Source: Glandiceps talaboti
Taxonomy: Eukaryota; Hemichordata; Enteropneusta; Spengelidae
Direction of reading: 5' to 3'
Length of the DNA stretch: 64,000 nucleotides
Assembly: GCF_964340395.1 (NCBI RefSeq)
Contig: NC_135560.1
Coordinates: 7,182,598-7,246,597, forward strand
In this document: piece after piece, positions 49,891-63,100 of the stretch
Layout: the number at the start of each line of letters is the position of its first letter
How positions within the stretch are numbered: the stretch's first letter is position 1
The notes under the pieces: model-generated
Databases searched by the model: none
The model's input: only the letters and a program-made list of their open reading frames with translations
Told to the model about the DNA's origin: nothing
Translations under genes and position numbers: made by a program

Positions 49891-49985
49891 GTTCAGAATA
49901 AAGCTGTTAGCGATCCGCTAGCTGGCGCCAATCCAGCACCATGGACAGGCTAGTTAACGGATCGCTAACGGCTTTTATCATGAAC
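49891..49985. repeat. Long perfect-looking hairpin (palindromic element)
   Basis: The arm at 49891-49926 (GTTCAGAATAAAGCTGTTAG continuing CGATCCGCTAGCTGGC) matches the reverse complement of 49949-49985 (GTTCATGATAAAAGCCGTTA, GCGATCCGTTAACTAGC) with few mismatches. The loop is about 22 nt. A smaller hairpin, CTGTAAGATA with TATCTTACAG, lies just before it (49777-49829). Together they may be the remains of a small foldback element. Confidence 0.75.
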
Positions 49986-50814
49986 ACACCCTGATATACT
50001 TCAGATGTACCACTCTGTATAAATAGAGTTCAGTGGGTTTTTTCAGTGACTCATTGGAGGCGTACCTGACTTATCAACGTACCATGATCTCATATATATT
50101 TCATTAATTGGACAATTAAGAGGAACCAGTCCTACTTGGCAGACACCCACCACAAACATTCACAGTGTATAGCCGGAAACCAGGGCAACCAATGAAAATG
50201 TACATAAACTGAGGTACAAATTCCATTACCCTATTTTACCCACAATTTAAGTTTATACAATAAAAATTGGCCAAGTGTAGGATGGCTTGAACTCTGGCCT
50301 TTGGAGCAAAAGGCAAGCTAATCTAACCATCTACCTTACTAGTAATAAATAATATGTTATGAGCTGACCACTTGACCAACATGTCATGGATCAAAGAACA
50401 CTACAGCCGATTCAATCGTTGAGGAATTTGACATCTGACAAAAATATTAATGTCCCATAGGTCAAAATGGATTTGACATACAATGCTATCAATAAAACCA
50501 ACAGATGAGCAACTTTGGCAGCGTTGATTTAGTTATCAGGTTTGCTCTCGGTGATACAAAAACTTCAACTATTCTTATGCAGAACGACCTTACTATACAA
50601 TTTGTATTCTGGAATCTATTAATATAAAGTAGAGGAAAGTCAAAGTCTTAATCCCTCATTCATAAAAATATGAATTTTAATAAAAATCTGGAACTTTACT
50701 TTTTGTTATTCTGACTTGAAAGTTTTGGTCATGTTGGAATGCTTTCATGCACACATAGAGAGCAAAAAAATTTATAATCATTCTGCAATGCAAGAATTTG
50801 TAAGATCTAAATTA

Positions 50815-50976
50815 TCACTTTCCAGGCCTGGCCCTCAGTGGCACTGCAAGTATTCGAAAGCGACAATCTAGTGGTCTCACAGGAACAAGCTCCCTCTGGT
50901 GGTGCACATGGGAAATGTCATTGAGAATCTTGAGCACTACAGCTATGACAGCAAATTTCGGTTTGAACATATGCAT
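50815..50976 (-). CDS. Small open frame, 53 codons, unidentified
   Basis: ATG-initiated frame with translation MHMFKPKFAVIAVVLKILND, then HHQRELVPVRPLDCRFRILA and a basic end. It could be a micropeptide or an exon fragment, or chance: the underlying DNA contains two CTCF-like motifs that explain some of its GC-richness. Confidence 0.2.
   Translation of the reverse strand: MHMFKPKFAVIAVVLKILNDISHVHHQRELVPVRPLDCRFRILAVPLRARPGK
50830..50902. promoter_or_regulatory. Two CTCF-like motifs
   Basis: GCTCCCTCTGGTGG at 50889-50902 (CCACCAGAGGGAGC on the other strand) is close to the CTCF core CCACYAGRKGGCRS, and GGCCCTCAGTGGCAC at 50830-50844 is a weaker relative in the same orientation. Binding is inferred. 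Confidence 0.35.
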
Positions 50977-53900
50977 ACAGGGGTGAAAAATGATTTAAAA
51001 AAAAAAAAATTTTGTAAACTTGATTAAATTCAATTCTAATACCCGAAGATGGCCTTTTATAGTTTTAGAAAAAGGAAAAATAAATTTCATTTCGATATTC
51101 TTCCCTCATCATTAGATTTTTAGTTTTTTCTCTGACAATGGCAAGTATGAGAAATGTCAGTGTCTGGCCTCATTCACATTTCAACTACTCAAGAATGCAT
51201 AATGCTGATCAAGATTTATGACAAGTTAGTGAATAAATGAAATTACTGCACGGCACATAAAGAGATGACAGATATCGAATTCTTACACAACTGGAAACAA
51301 AACAAATATTAGATAAAACATCCCCCAGTGATTTGATATCTATGAATATTAAGAAAAATGAGAAAAAATTTTTAAAACATTATTATTCTGGTCAACTTTG
51401 TTTTCTGTTTTCATAATGCTTCCCATAAGACCGATCTCTGAGTACTGTGTACCTAATAATGTTCAAACCCCAAAGGGTCAACAATCAATCAACTGAGGAA
51501 TGTTTTTTTCTGATGTTGTTGAAATATTTTCTATTGTGCGAGACACTAGAGTACTTCAATATGGAAGCTCATTTGCCTGTAGTATTCATTAGTTCTGTAG
51601 ACAGTTCTGATTAACGTTTGTGTACAAACAAAATTAATTTGACATTAATGTGACAAAGCAACAAAGCAAACCTAATATCTCCTAAATAAATGATTTACTA
51701 AAGGTGTCAAATATCTTTTGAAATACTAAAGCCTTTATAGGAATACCTAGCACAACTTGGGAACACCTGTGACAATCATGTGTGCTGAAGAGAAAAAAGC
51801 GTGATGTCTGAAAAGGGGGTCAGAATGGGACGGGGTAAAACACTTTACTTTGTGCACAAGGCACGTGATTGATTCTCCGAAATATGTGCAAATACTTGAG
51901 CTACGCTGAAATACTACAAAGAGCACTCCATGGAAATTTACTCCTCTCTCAGGTGATATACGAGATAGCAAATACGAAGCCTACTTTTCAACAAGCAGTC
52001 TAAATGGTACTCTAGTCTTAACAACACACAGGCATTAAGACGAGGGCCTTCTCAGTGTTATGAGAGCAGACTCAAAGCCTGTGTACAGTTGTTCAGACTG
52101 ATGTTGATCCTCCTGGCCCAACGATTCAGGAAGCTTTAGTCCCTGCCTTTTAATGCAGGCCATTGTGTACTAAGCCAACACAGGCAACTCTGTTTGACTT
52201 GACACAAGAGCTAGACAGCTGGGCCCTTCAGTCAACATGCCCAAAGGCCTTGTACAAATAAGTAAGTGGCTGATTGAGGCTGACAGTTTGTGTAACTTGT
52301 CACTAGTTGGTGATTGAAGTGTTTGATGTGTAAATATACTTCTCTCTGTTAGATTAGTGATTACTCATTAAACTGCATTGTGAAGCCCCACCCATTCACA
52401 CCGAGATAAGTACCTTAGTTGCTAAAACATTTAGATTTCAACTAGCTGGCAAGTGTCCACCTAGCACTTTGAAAGCCCTGTAATTTACAATTAAATTCAA
52501 ACCGAAAGGTACATCATAAAATACAATGCTATTCCTCATAGCTTTTATTAGCCATCGAATATATCTTATTTAGTAGTCAGTTTCTAGAACCTGGTACAGG
52601 TGGAACTGAAACAAGTCTGTTTGTTTGCTTACAAAACATATCTGAAGCTTTTGGCTATGACGTCATGGCTTGTTTTTAAACTGTTTACACATATACCTAG
52701 TTATCGGGTGTCTATGAATGGAATCCCTTGTCTCCACCCTGTGAAATATTATATGAATTTATCTGATGTTGAATATAAATAATCTTGCTTTGTCATGTTT
52801 GGTTTGTTTAAACCTACTTGGATGTGTGTACTCAACATGTACTAAATCTCTGTGTTTTTGTTGTTTCAATTAATATCAAATTTGGAAGAAATCAAAATAT
52901 TACATATAGCTAAAATGATGTAGGCTTTGTGTTTCACCCATCGAACATTAAGTTTTTGACACAGAGCAAGATATATTTCAACTCTAGACTAACAATAACA
53001 GAGCCACAATGTAAACACAGCAGGATCCTTTGCGGCCCAATCACATTGAACACTGATAAGCATTTCTATTCTTTCACAGTGCAGTAGAAACCTATGTAAT
53101 TGTTTCTTTTTGCATCAGAAGTTGTCTGAGGGTGTGTATTTAAATGTCATGTCACATGAGTGAAACACCAAGCCTACATCATTTTAGCTGTAACATCTGT
53201 CTCACTGATAGCATTCATCTCTGGAATAGCTTTAGTGTCCAACCTATCCTGTTAGGGACCTATGTGACATGTGGTGTATGGTTCAAGACTATCTCTGCAA
53301 CTACACGCCCAGTATATTTTCTCTCGACCTCAATGTATTTCCTTCCATATCCCCTGACCATAATTTTGGACAAATATTTGATTTCCTTGTCATAACAACT
53401 AACCACACAGACCACAATACCTATCCAGGAATCCACAGCATCCTGTTTTAAACATTGAAACTTGACGAGAGTTTTAGAATAAATATAGAATCCACATGAT
53501 TCCCACCATCTCAGGAAAAACCCAAAGTATTCAAAGGAAATGGTACTGAGAATCAAACAAATTATGTTTTTTTATAGTTTTATTTAACACAGTAAGGTGT
53601 TCACATACAGACATAAGACCGTTACTTTAGAGCAAAATGAAAGACAAAGGCAGCATAACAGAGTTGCTAACTTGTGTTAAACTTTGATGGCATTCACGAC
53701 CTTCTTATATACACAGTATATCCTACTTCATATACATAGATTCCAACCTGATTGGAAATCATAAGTCCTGTCATATATTTTCCTTCAGGCTTGTACATAT
53801 ATATACAATCCTCAAATAACTGTTAGGACTTGTTTTAGCAGTAGCACTCAAACAAGCAATAGCTTTTTGATATAAGTGTACACAGGCTTACTCTCATCCA

Positions 53901-54563
53901 CAGTTCCTTAGCAACCAGGTGATTAGACACTCACAGCATGCCTTGAGTTCCTTGGCAACCGGTGATACCACAATCCTCAGCCTTGTTTGCTGTCCAAACA
54001 CAGCCTTGTCACTCAAAGCCATTTATGAAATGTGTGTAAATAAACACCTTATCTAGAGATGTGAGAAGAGAGCAAAGTATCCTCTCTGAAAACACCAAAA
54101 CCATTAAGCCATGTGTGTTAATTTTAGGTGGACTTAGCCATTGGCAAACACTGAACAATGAGATGGCCATCTATCTGCTTGGTCAATATTGATACAAGGT
54201 ACTCTTCAAGGTGGGCTGACACCCATGCTCCATTGTGTTACCAGGAATTTCATGGCAACTATACACTTTAGGGTAGTTGTGATAAAAATGAGCCCTTATC
54301 AGCAGTGTTTATCTTTAATTAAGAACGGATTATCTGCTTGATATCTGTACTTGTCAGGAATGGTCAATGAAAATAGCTGAGTGTATGTACACTGTGACTT
54401 GTGGAGTGTTTGAACAGTCTGCATCTACATGTCCAATCTTTCTCACACTGTGTACTTTGCCTGTGTTTACTACTGTTGGTAATTTCATTGGATTGAAGTT
54501 TGATAAGGCTGTATTACAGATTGCACCACCTGCTCCTCTTTCAAAGTGAGATAATCAATAGAG
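50977..54563. other. No gene recognised
   Basis: Ordinary AT-rich DNA. A minus-strand frame at 52035-52163 (42 codons, MACIKRQGLKLPESLGQEDQ) sits after a possible acceptor but is too short to support. Confidence 0.4.
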
Positions 54564-54935
54564 CGATGACTAATGCTATTATTCTCCCTTGGCGCCTTTT
54601 CCCCTCCCCCTTCCCCTCCCCTCCCCTTACAAATGCCATTCAACGACTTTTTGACACCCCATCCCACAATCCAGAGAAAGTACTAATGCTATTATTTCCC
54701 CTTCACCACCTCCCTCCTTCCAATATAATTCAACTTTTTGACAACCCCCTAGGTGTCTAATGCTGCTATCTCCCCTCTTTTTGCTCCTCCTCTCTCCACC
54801 TCCCCTTACTAATATCACTGAACTTTTTGACACCCCTCTCAAGACAATCAAGAGAGATAACTAATGCTACAATTCCTCTTCTCTCTTCCACCTTCCCTTA
54901 CCAATGTCATTCGACTTTTCAACTACCCCTCCCCA
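54564..54935 (+). repeat. Polypyrimidine tandem repeat, about 100 bp, four copies
   Basis: Each unit has 'actaatgctattattctccc', a run of CT-rich sequence such as 'cttcccctcccctcccctta', 'caatgtcattcaactttttg' and 'acacccc'. The plus strand is strongly pyrimidine-biased, so it could form triplex (H-DNA) structures. An inverted copy lies at 55440-55605. Confidence 0.8.
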
Positions 54936-55439
54936 GTTACGCACAGCTTTATTTTTAACCATAAACCCTATTCCTACAGCATTTCCATGTTTAAACCCTG
55001 ATTTCTTTGTATTTTCCTGTAGTTGTGTGGTAGTTGTTATCTCCGACAACAATGTTGGGTGAAGGTTATGTTTTCACTTCTGTTTGTTTGTCCGTTTATA
55101 ATAGAAGGACACCTTAAATTTTTGAATTAATTTTGATGAAAGTTAGTAGAAAGATTGACTATGAGTCAAGGACCATCTGATTAGATTTGGTAGAGATATT
55201 ATTCCAACTCTGGATTTTAGAGAGGCGAAGCAATAACATTTCTTAGCATTAGTTATCAAGCACCTAGCCTTGAGGGCACCCTCAGGCATCCATTGTTGAT
55301 TCAAATTACTCTAGAGGTCAGTTCAGTTCAGACTGAATCAAAACCAGTTTCTGTCCCTACTAATTTCATATTAAACTATGGATTTGAGTCACATACCTAT
55401 TCTTACATACTCATATTTTGAATTGAGTATCATTATTGA

Positions 55440-55605
55440 TGTGGCGGTAGCTCAGATATGTTAGGGGAAGAGGGAGGGGGGAGGGAGAAAGAGGAGCAAC
55501 AAGGGAGGAAATGAGCATTGGACATCTCTGTTGATTGTCTCACTGGGGTAGGAAGGGGGAGTTATCAAAAAGTTGAACATGGTAGTTCAGATATAAAGAA
55601 GATGT
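55440..55605 (-). repeat. Inverted copy of the polypyrimidine repeat
   Basis: Read on the minus strand it gives 'tgttcaactttttgataac', 'gagacaatcaacagagatg' and 'ctcctctttctccctccc', matching units at 54564-54935. Here the plus strand is purine-rich. The two blocks face each other across about 500 bp. Confidence 0.75.
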
Positions 55606-55684
55606 AGGTAGTGGTGGTATGGCCTGTAACCATCATGACAAGTCAGGTGTTTCTACTGGAAGACAGGTGAGCATTTATTTCACG

Positions 55685-56060
55685 CCAGTAGTGGAGGTGG
55701 TGGTGGTGGTGGTGGTGGTGGTAACAGTGGTAGTGGTAATGGCAATAGCTGGGTGGTGGTGATTGTGGTAGCTGTGGAGGTGGTGTCAGAATTTGTGGTG
55801 GTAGGTGTTGTGGTGATCATGATGGTGATGATGATGATGACTGTGGTGGTGGCAGCGGTGGTGGTAGGGGTTGTGGTGATGGTTGTGGTGATTGCGGTAG
55901 TGTCCACAATTATGGTGGTAGGGGTTGTGGTGGTAGTGATTACAATGATGGTAGTAATGGTGGTGACTGTAGTGATGGTGTTTACAGTAGTGGAGACTGC
56001 AATGAATTGAAAGTAGTGGGGATGGTACTACAGGTAGCAGAGGTGGTAGTAGTGCTAGTG
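55685..56060. repeat. GGT/GTG-rich degenerate trinucleotide tract
   Basis: A clean (GGT)n at 55694-55723 is followed by about 330 bp dominated by GTGGT, GATGGT and GTAGTG. The minus-strand translation is histidine/threonine-rich and the plus-strand valine-rich; both are composition artefacts. Confidence 0.85.
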
Positions 56061-56542
56061 GTGTCTGGATAATACTACTACTCAGTAGTAAACTTCCCTT
56101 TGAACACCTATGTAACAGCTGTATAAAGTTGAACAGTTCTGCTTTAATCAACTTCTGTGGTATACAACATGACCTGTATCTTTTCTGTTTTCAAATCCAC
56201 TTGATACAGTTAGCATGTATTATCAGCTAGTAAATCAGCTGATATCACGACTAACTGATTGTATATGTGTAAAACGGCACGTACACTGACCCTAAACACC
56301 ACACATCACAAGTACGTACACATGGTGAAGTGCTATCAGGTCATTTGTATCTACTAAATGACTCTACCTCGGTCTCAAACTAAACAAAAATTGCTGATTA
56401 CGAACCCATATCAATTATATGTCCCCCACTATAAAAACAATTCATCTTTACACGAATAGTTTGCATCAGACAATCTATGTGTTGTTTGGTTGGAGTTGTT
56501 TTGGTCATATGCATGGTTGTGGCTATTAATTATACCAGGCAC

Positions 56543-56840
56543 GAGCCCAAAATATGGAATATATATATTTTGGTCGTTCTACGTCACAACAACGTGTGTC
56601 TACATCACTGGCTCTGCTGTGTTCAAAATGTGAGTCAAAACATTCAATATTGCTATTACTGATATTACTGGCGCTGTTATTTTATTCTCCAATATTTTCC
56701 TTAGTCAGTCAGATAATACTCTTGACCTAAGGGGTCTTTGTCACTACTCATCTAGTGACTCGTGACAAATGCCCCTTTAGGTCACTCATATTTTGCTTGC
56801 CTGAATGAAGTAAAATATTGGGGAATAACTTCTAATTGCT
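56543..56840 (+). mobile_element. Dispersed repeat with internal hairpin, copy 1
   Basis: Shares 'ttttggtcgttctacgtc', 'cactggctctgctgtgttca' and 'tgatattactggcgctg' with 63625-63945. Its right half folds back: 'ttattctccaatattttcc' pairs with 'gtaaaatattggggaataa', and 'gacctaaggggtctttgtca' with 'tgacaaatgcccctttaggt'. No coding capacity. Family not identified. Confidence 0.75.
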
Positions 56841-57146
56841 GTCAACAAATCTAAGTGGTCCTTGTACACGATATCAATAAATTTATCCATACAATGTCTG
56901 TCTGATTGTACCTTTTGATGTTCCAAAAGCCCTACACCAAATTACCTTCACAACACTGTCCATACAAATATTGAAATAGTGTTTATTGATTGTCATTTTT
57001 ACTGTCAAACTTGAATATTCTCTAATATCACACAAATTTATGTTTATGAAATTGTCCACTTCAATAAACAGCTGATTACAATGTTTTCTGTTTTAATAGA
57101 AGTCCTAAATTTAGAGGTGATGATGTAGTTGTTGGCAGAAAAGAAA

Positions 57147-57323
57147 GAAAAGAAAATACTGATTGACTGATTGATTGATTGAATGACTGACTGACTGACT
57201 GATTGATTGATTGATTGATTGATAGACTGAATGACTGACTGACTGACTGACTGACTGATCGATTGATTGATTGATTGATTAATTGATCGATTGAATGACT
57301 GACTGACTGACTGACTGACTGAC

Positions 57324-57355
<32 letters not shown>

Positions 57356-58317
57356 AGACTGAATGAATGACTGACTGACCGACTGACTGGTTGATTGATT
57401 AATTAATTGATAGATTGAATGACTGATTGATTGATTGATTGATTGACTGACTGACTGATTGATTGATTGACCGACTGACTGGTTGATTGATTAATTAATT
57501 GATAGATTGAATGACTGATTGATTGATTTGATTGATTGATTGACTGACTGACTGATTGATTGACTGACTGACTGATTGATTGATTGATTGATTGACTGAC
57601 TGACTGACTGACTGATCGATTGATTAATTGATTGATTGATTAATTGATCGATTGAATGACTGACTGACTGACTGACTGACTGATTGATTGATTGATTGAT
57701 TGATAGATTGAATGAATGACTGACTGACTGACTGATTGATTGATTGATTAATTGATAGATTGAATGACTGACTGACTGACTGACTGACTGATTGATTGAT
57801 TGATTGATTGATTAATTGATAGATTGAATGACTGACTGACTGACTGATTGATTGATTGATTGATTGATAGATTGAATGAATGACTGACTGACTGACTGAT
57901 TGATTGATTGATTAATTGATAGATTGAATGACTGATTGATTGATTGATTGACCGACTGACTGGTTGATTGATTAATTAATTGATAGATTGAATGACTGAT
58001 TGATTGATTGATTGATTGACTGACTGACTGATTGATTGACTGACTGACTGACTGATTGATTGATTGATTGATTGATTGACTGACTGACTGACTGACTGAC
58101 TGATTGATTGATTGATTGAATGACTGACTGACTGACTGACTGACTAACTAACTGATTGACTGGTTGATTGATTAATTGATAGATTGAATGACTGATTGAT
58201 TGATTGATTGATTGATTGACTGACTGACTGACTAACTGATTGATTGATTAATTGATAGATTGATTGACTGACTGACTGATTGAGTGATTGATATATTGAT
58301 TGATTGATTGATTGATT
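57147..58317. repeat. 1.2-kb ATTG/ACTG tetranucleotide array with higher-order structure
   Basis: Alternating blocks of (GATT)n and (GACT)n, punctuated by 'gattaattgatagattgaat'. The rarer phrase 'gaccgactgactgg' recurs at 57377, 57469 and 57950 with the same flanks, showing that multi-block segments of about 92 and 481 bp were duplicated as units, not only single tetramers. Confidence 0.95.
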
Positions 58318-59509
58318 TTATGCTTCTCTCTTCCATCCTCTTCACCCTTAAAGTGAACCCATCCTTCTTTCATATATTTACTGATCAATTTCTATTCTGT
58401 CTATTCTCAACAATTTTTAACTGTCCAGCACTTCTGAACTTTAACCTCACGCTGAACACGACACTTTATTACTGATTAATTGCTTTTTCATGCACCATCC
58501 TTCTTTCACAACTGTTAATAATATTGCTGAATTTCTGATATTTCTATCAAATCTACAAGTCTCTTCAGCAATACTTCCTCCTTCACTCTGTGGATTCTTC
58601 CACCATCCCGTGGGAATCCGATCATCTCACTTACACATCTACGATAGTCTCGCATTCTAGGTTGGACAAGTATGCTAAAAGGTTACTAAGGTGAACTGAA
58701 TTTCTGAGCTAAGTATAACACTGCCTTATCCTTATCTTTCAAATCATTTGTCAAATAATCACACAAAAACTGGGTGTATGCATGTATGTAATGTGTGTCT
58801 AGTGGGCCGAGGGCCAAAGCTAGTAGGAGAGAGAACCACTTGTTGAAAGGTGGTGTACCAATGTGACACAAAACAATCATTATATCTTTTGACAGAGCTA
58901 AGCCTGACTTCTGACCTATTAAAGCAGGCACTGATACCATAATATCACCCGTTCTGTACATGAGCTCTCCAACTTGTCACCGGGATGACGGATACACACT
59001 TCAAGTCAAGTGTTTACAGCACTGTGCAAATCACCTCCGAGGCCACATTGACCAATAATTCTTTCAATGCCTTTTAGTGCATTGAAATGTCATGTTGTGA
59101 TATTGATAAGAGATATAATGTGCTCTTTAAACTACTTCCCTATACAAAGACCAGGAATCTACTCAGCATTGGTACAAGAGTACAGCTCCACAAGTACCAC
59201 TCTGTCCTGACATAAAGTACAGCATCACACAAACACCGATCGGTCCTTCTAGAAAGTACAATTCCACAAGTACACACCGACCAATCCTTGTCGCAGCTCC
59301 CTGAATACTGAAGTAGTGGTGATGACCAAAAACAACAACAAGAACACATCAGTCCACAATCACAGTATTTTAGTTATTTCAAATCAAATTCACACACACC
59401 TTGTGTGTTTACCGACACTTCAAAACGGGAAATACTTGGTTGTGAATTAAACAGGTGTTGGCTCCTTCAGTAAGGACAATCCACAATCAAGTTACTGTTC
59501 TCATTCCTA
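58318..59509. other. No gene recognised
   Basis: A non-repetitive spacer between two large arrays. Minus-strand frames at 58686-58961 and 59140-59349 have no identifiable features. Confidence 0.45.
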
Positions 59510-60725
59510 CCTACTGTAGATAACAACAAAACTGACTACATACAGCATTTTTACTGTTCTCATTGTTATCTACTATAGATAGCAACAAAACTGACTACAT
59601 ACAGCATTTTTACTGTTCTCATTGTTATCTACTGTAGATGGCAACAAACTGACTACATACAGCATTTTTACTGTTCTCATTGTTATCTACTATAGATAGC
59701 AACAAAACTGACTACATACAGCATTTTTACTGTTCTCATTGTTATCTACTATAGATAGCAACAAACTGACTACATACAGCATTTTTACTGTTCTCATTGT
59801 TATCTACTATAGATAGCAACAAAACTGACTACATACAGCATTTTTACTGTTCTCATTGTTATCTACTATAGATAGCAACAAAACTGACTACATACAGCAT
59901 TTTTACTGTTCTCATTGTTATCTACTGTAGATGGCAACAAAACTGGCTACATACAGCATTTTTACTGTTCTCATTGTTATCTACTGTAGATGGCAACAAA
60001 ACTGACTACATACAGCATTTTTACTGTTCTCATTGTTATCTAGTGTAGATGGCAACAAAACTGACTCCATACAGCATTTTTACTGTTCTCATTGTTATCT
60101 ACTATAGATAGCAACAAAACTGACTACATACAGCATTTTTACTGTTCTCATTGTTATCTACTGTAGATAGCAACAAACTGACTACATACAGCATTTTTAC
60201 TGTTCTCATTGTTATCTACTATAGATAGCAACAAAACTGACTCCATACAGCATTTTTACTGTTCTCATTGTTATCTACTATAGATAGCAACAAAACTGAC
60301 TACATACAGCATTTTTACTGTTCTCATTGTTATCTACTATAGATAGCAACAAACTGACTACATACAGCATTTTTACTGTTCTCATTGTTATCTACTGTAG
60401 ATAGCAACAAATTGACTACATACAGCATTTTTACTGTTCTCATTGTTATCTACTGTAGATGGCAACAAACTGACTATATACAGCATTTTTACTGTTCTCA
60501 TTGTTATCTACTATAGATAGCAACAAACTGACTACATACAGCATTTTTACTGTTCTCATTGTTATCTACTATAGATAGCAACAAACTGACTACATACAGC
60601 ATTTTTTACTGTTCTCCCTGCTATCTACTATAGATTATAGATAGCAACAAACTGGCTACATACAGCATTTTTACTGTTCTCACTATCTACTATAGACAGC
60701 AACAAACTGACTACATACAGCATTT
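59510..60725 (+). repeat. 58-59 bp satellite-like array, about 21 copies
   Basis: The unit is 'ctactatagatagcaacaaa' then 'actgactacatacagcattt' then 'ttactgttctcattgttat'. Most copies differ by one to three changes (three or four A, TATAG or TGTAG, TAGC or TGGC), showing recent homogenisation; the last two copies are more diverged. Each unit holds TATCTA and TAGATA around CTA, a small hairpin. Confidence 0.97.
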
Positions 60726-60887
60726 TGGCAGATATGAACTGATATGAAACACTACAGTATTTGTGACTTCATCTGATAATCTTAGTCTGGATGCCACCGT
60801 GGTATCAAATCATCTCTAACCAAAGACAGATCTTAAGATTTGATGAAGGATAGCACTAAACTACTGATAATTAGATATCATTGCCAA

Positions 60888-61012
60888 ATATTTGTCTTCA
60901 TTCAGCCAAGGGAACTACAAGTGGACTAACTCAAGTCAAAGACATGAAGTGACAAAACCCTTGGGTCACAAGTATTTTCCAGCTGCATGCAGGAAAATAT
61001 TGGAGAATAATA
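60888..61012 (+). mobile_element. Dispersed hairpin repeat, partial copy 2
   Basis: Carries 'tcttcattcagccaagg', 'gacaaaacccttgggtcac' and 'ggaaaatattggagaataa', matching only the hairpin portion of the repeats at 56543 and 63625. Confidence 0.6.
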
Positions 61013-61689
61013 CAATCATACCCATGCAAGCTTCGTGACTATGACTCAAATTTCAAGCACCACTGAACAAATAAAGTAGACTTGCTTTGGTGTGACGTCG
61101 AATAACCCGGGTACAAATCCCATATTCTTAGTTCAACTTGGCTAGCATATGGCAATGGAGTTAGTGATATTGAAATACATACTCTTATAGTAATTGAGAA
61201 TACAAACAGTTTGAATTTTGACTAGTTTCACATAAAAGTCAAGTGAGTATTTGAAAATAAAAATTTCGAAAGTTTTTCTGTACCAGTTTTGTAATTCTCA
61301 CAACTTCTAACTGGGTGACCACGACAGGGTAGGATATTCTAATTTGTTGGATATACAACACAATGATTAAAACATCCACATTTCCTTATCATGAATACGA
61401 CAATGATACGGCTATGACAGTTATTAACGTATTACGATTATATGTTACAATCATGACGTCATGGCAAATACACAATTTGAAATGATATAAGGTCTAACTA
61501 GGTAGATAAGATAGGACTTATCAATGCTGTAGGCTGGCCATGGACAATATCAGATAACATTCACACGTTTCGTAACAATGTCATTTTTTTTTTGCTATTT
61601 CATCATCTCTGCTGCTGATCGGAACCTTGGCTGAAAGATAAGTTATGTGTAGTAATTTACATCTCACCTTGCATTTCTGTGACAAATAG
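61013..61689. other. No gene recognised
   Basis: Spacer with no supported feature. Confidence 0.45.
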
Positions 61690-62290
61690 CAGTAAATGAG
61701 ACTTACAGATTCTAGCTACACTGTCACACATTCTAGATTTCACTCACATTCTAGGCTAAATTGTCAGATTCTTTGCTACACTGTCACAGATTCTAGCTAC
61801 ACTGTCATACATTCTAGGCTACACTCAGATTCTAGCTACACTGTCGCACATTTTAGGCTACACTGTCACACATTCTAGACTACACTGTCACACATTCTAG
61901 ACTACACTGTCACATATTCTAGACCACAATAATGCTTCACTGTTGAACCTACTAGGCTCCACTGTCATAGATTCCAAACTACACTGTCACACATTCTAGG
62001 CTATACTGTTATGCATTGTACACTCCACTGTCACACATTCTAGGCTACACTGTTATACATTGTATGTTTACACTGTCACACATTCTAGGCTACACTGTCA
62101 CACATTCTAGGCTACACTGTGACACACTCTAGGCTACACTGTTACAGACTCCAAGCTACACTGTCATACATTCTAGGCTACACTGTCACAGACTCTAGGC
62201 TACACTGTTATACATTGTATGTTACACTGTCACACATTCTCTAGGCTACACTGTCACATACTCTAGGCTACACTGTGTTTCGAGTAAATT
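61690..62290 (+). repeat. 22-bp minisatellite, about 25 copies
   Basis: The unit is 'ctacactgtcacacattcta' plus gg, with many point variants and some deletions. It is less uniform than the 59-bp array next to it, so it is probably older. Confidence 0.95.
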
Positions 62291-63098
62291 ACAAATAGCA
62301 GTAAATTTTCATTCACACATTTGAGTCTATACACAATGTAACACAAATAATATATTTGCTGTATTAAATTACAGTATTAAAGTTTTATGTAATGTACTTG
62401 AAGTCACCAAGTTCTAACTATATTTTCATTGCACTGCTACATTAAATGCTTCTTAATTTCAAGGCTGCAAATTTTGCACTCAATTTCCCAAGACACCTTT
62501 CGAATATAACCACCACTACTATACAGTTCTTTCACCTTGATAAGTTATACATATTACACACTTTTCACTGCAAACACTAGTACAAACCTAAACATGTACA
62601 TATTTGTACAAGTGACAGTAAGCACACAATGGAACAGTTGGATGGTTTGTGTAATAGTTACTCTGTTTGCTGACGGCATGTGATTATAGCTAAGTCGTAT
62701 TTGCAATTAATCATATATGGATAATCGGTGATTGCCTAGGTAATGCCAGGTGAGATAAAAAATGGATAGCTAGGTGGCACACACAATAATCTCTCCATGG
62801 TAACTGTGGCGACAATCTGTCACAGATTGCTCTATCATCCCATTTCTGACAAAATAAGGACCAGATTCCATAATCTCCATCCGTCCTACATACTATTACT
62901 GAATAAGCCGAAAGGAAAATAGACTTTTTGAGGCTCAAACATTCAAACTAAATTCCATGAACTTTAGACAACCTTTACGATGATGCCTATCTTGATTAAT
63001 AAATGTTTTGCTGAGATCAAGTCAGATAAGAGTTTCCTTGTATGCATACACTATGCATACAAGGACAGTGCTGATAAAACTAACAATAGTGACAAACT
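62291..63098. other. No gene recognised
   Basis: Ordinary AT-rich spacer. Confidence 0.45.
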
Positions 63099-63100
63099 GT

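Noticed and set aside
55680-56151. Histidine- and threonine-rich frames on both strands
   Set aside because: Translation of a GGT/GTG trinucleotide tract.
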